The translations under genes were made by a program, and so were the position numbers. From the NCBI RefSeq assembly GCF_913060805.1, contig NZ_CAJXTC010000002.1:124001-188000 (forward strand): 64,000 bases of DNA, given 5' to 3'. Position 1 is the stretch's first letter. The number at the start of each line of letters is the position of its first letter. Below are positions 63,098 to 64,000 of this stretch, piece by piece. Below the pieces are notes generated by a model that did not search any database, was not told the origin of the DNA, and worked only from the letters and a program-made list of their open reading frames with translations. This DNA is from an uncultured Draconibacterium sp. GTDB taxonomy: Bacteria; Bacteroidota; Bacteroidia; Bacteroidales; Prolixibacteraceae.

Positions 63098-64000
63098 ATG
63101 GAAATAAGCAAACATTGTTTATGGTGCAATAAAGAATTTACAGCACAAAAAACAACTACAAAATACTGTTCTCATAGATGCAATAATCAAGCATATAAAG
63201 ATCAACAGAGAAAGGAAAAAATTGAGAAGCAAAAAAATACCAGTTTGATTTCTCGAAGAATACCTTCTTATAATGAGATATGCTCAAAAGACTTCTTGCG
63301 AGTGAATGAGGTTGGCATATATCTGGGATTGAGCAGACAAACCATTTATAAACTAATTCATTCAGGACAGCTACCTGTATCTAAAATTTCGTCAAGAATC
63401 ATGCTTGTAAAACGCACCGACATTGACGATATGATGGAAAAGGCAATGGTAAGAAATATTCCTCCTGAAAAAATAAAACAATTGCCTCCTGAATATTATT
63501 CGATTTCTGAAATTAAAGAAACCTTTAAAGTAAAAGATAGCTGGGTATATAAAATTATTAGGGAAAACAATATTCCTAAAATTGTAAAAAATGGAAGAAG
63601 CTATTATAACAAGCTTCATATCGATAAATTTTTTAAACGCAAAGGAGACGCAAACCATAAAGAAATAACGGAGTGGATAAGTATTCCCGAAATCTGTACA
63701 GAATTCTCAATTACCACATCAGCAGCTTACACCCTAGTTTCAAGACATCAGATTCCTAAGAAAAAGGAAGGATTATCGGTGCTCTATTCAAAGAAACATA
63801 TTCTAGTTGCACGAGGTCTTAGTGAGCAATCATTCATGGAATATTATACTGTCCAGGAGGCAATGCAAAAATTCAACATTAGCCGAGACGGTCTGTATGG
63901 CTTGATAAAGCGAAATAATATCGATAAGATCAAAGAAGGAAAATACATAAAGATTGCAAAAGATGAGTTAGACAGAATTTTTTCACCAACAAACACTGAA
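63098..64000 (+). CDS. zinc-finger plus tandem-HTH (excisionase-like) protein, cut by window end
   Basis: The open frame runs 301 codons from the ATG at 63098 (preceded by AGAAGGA) to the window edge without a stop. The start holds a C4 zinc knuckle: C7-x2-C10 and C24-x3-C28 (CLWC, YCSHRC). Then come four modules of about 50 residues, each an excisionase/MerR-like winged helix: FLRVNEVGIYLGLSRQTIYKLI (about 66), YYSISEIKETFKVKDSWVYKII (about 133), WISIPEICTEFSITTSAAYTLV (about 193) and YYTVQEAMQKFNISRDGLYGLI (about 248). Proteins of this kind accompany tyrosine integrases in Bacteroidota mobile elements. The gene is visibly more AT-rich than its neighbours and favours AGA/ATA codons. The integrase itself is not in the window. 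Confidence 0.75.
   Translation, partial: MEISKHCLWCNKEFTAQKTTTKYCSHRCNNQAYKDQQRKEKIEKQKNTSLISRRIPSYNEICSKDFLRVNEVGIYLGLSRQTIYKLIHSGQLPVSKISSRIMLVKRTDIDDMMEKAMVRNIPPEKIKQLPPEYYSISEIKETFKVKDSWVYKIIRENNIPKIVKNGRSYYNKLHIDKFFKRKGDANHKEITEWISIPEICTEFSITTSAAYTLVSRHQIPKKKEGLSVLYSKKHILVARGLSEQSFMEYYTVQEAMQKFNISRDGLYGLIKRNNIDKIKEGKYIKIAKDELDRIFSPTNTE

Noticed and set aside
1-64000. CRISPR arrays, rRNA, tRNA genes, riboswitches
   Set aside because: I looked for regularly spaced repeats, cloverleaf-like GTTCGAATC segments and conserved rRNA strings and found none that could be supported.

Overview
The window reads as chromosomal DNA of a Bacteroidota bacterium, probably order Bacteroidales/Marinilabiliales (a Prolixibacteraceae-like marine or anaerobic lineage). 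Signs: a SusC/SusD pair, TonB-ExbB-ExbD energy transduction, several Bacteroidota-restricted families (DUF4251, DUF5686, DUF3078, DUF349 arrays, DUF6055), the gyrA-TPR / clpC order, and many promoters with a TAnnTTTG -7 box. The lineage below phylum level is inference. About 53 protein genes are supported. I see no rRNA, tRNA or CRISPR array.

Layout. 1-7.4 kb (minus): the 5' end of a TonB gene, exbD, exbB, an NhaD Na+/H+ antiporter and a very large TamB-like protein. 7.5-11.5 kb: tsaD, sfsA, a DUF4251 protein, a B3/B4-domain protein and a PlsC-like acyltransferase. 11.5-19.5 kb: surface and housekeeping genes (DUF5686, HD phosphohydrolase, CYTH triphosphatase, DUF3078, SRPBCC, DUF4268, a degenerate M23-like protein). 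19.9-25.4 kb: an orphan SusC-SusD-lipoprotein operon without enzymes or regulator. 25.6-33.9 kb: fabI, an M49-like lipoprotein peptidase, a three-gene heavy-metal (probably copper) module (Cys/His-rich small protein, TonB-dependent receptor, HMA protein), a DUF6055 lipoprotein and a VOC protein. 34-42 kb: serine hydrolase, MFS transporter, radical SAM enzyme, M81 lipoprotein and a DUF1080-PHP fusion lipoprotein.

42-62.8 kb: cytidylate-kinase-like protein, aminopeptidase P, a damaged LMW-phosphatase/ArsC-like gene, a five-repeat DUF349 protein, the TPR-gyrA / clpC divergon, a SpoIIE phosphatase, a PfkB kinase, fabG, a sirtuin, a glf-glycosyltransferase pair and mnmE. The final 1 kb changes character. 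Just after the conserved 3' end of mnmE, a known integration target for genomic islands, an AT-rich gene starts that encodes a zinc-finger plus four tandem excisionase-like HTH modules and runs off the window. This is the most likely edge of a mobile element.

Most of the window is ordinary chromosome. The points most worth checking are the mnmE 3' junction and its multi-HTH protein; two genes whose N-termini look broken by single-base indels (TamB-like, with a dnaX-type A_AAA_AAG slippery heptamer in the right phase, and the ArsC-like gene, which also lacks the catalytic Cys); the metal receptor module; the DUF1080-PHP fusion; and a long palindrome sitting on the -33 region of the B3/B4-acyltransferase operon.
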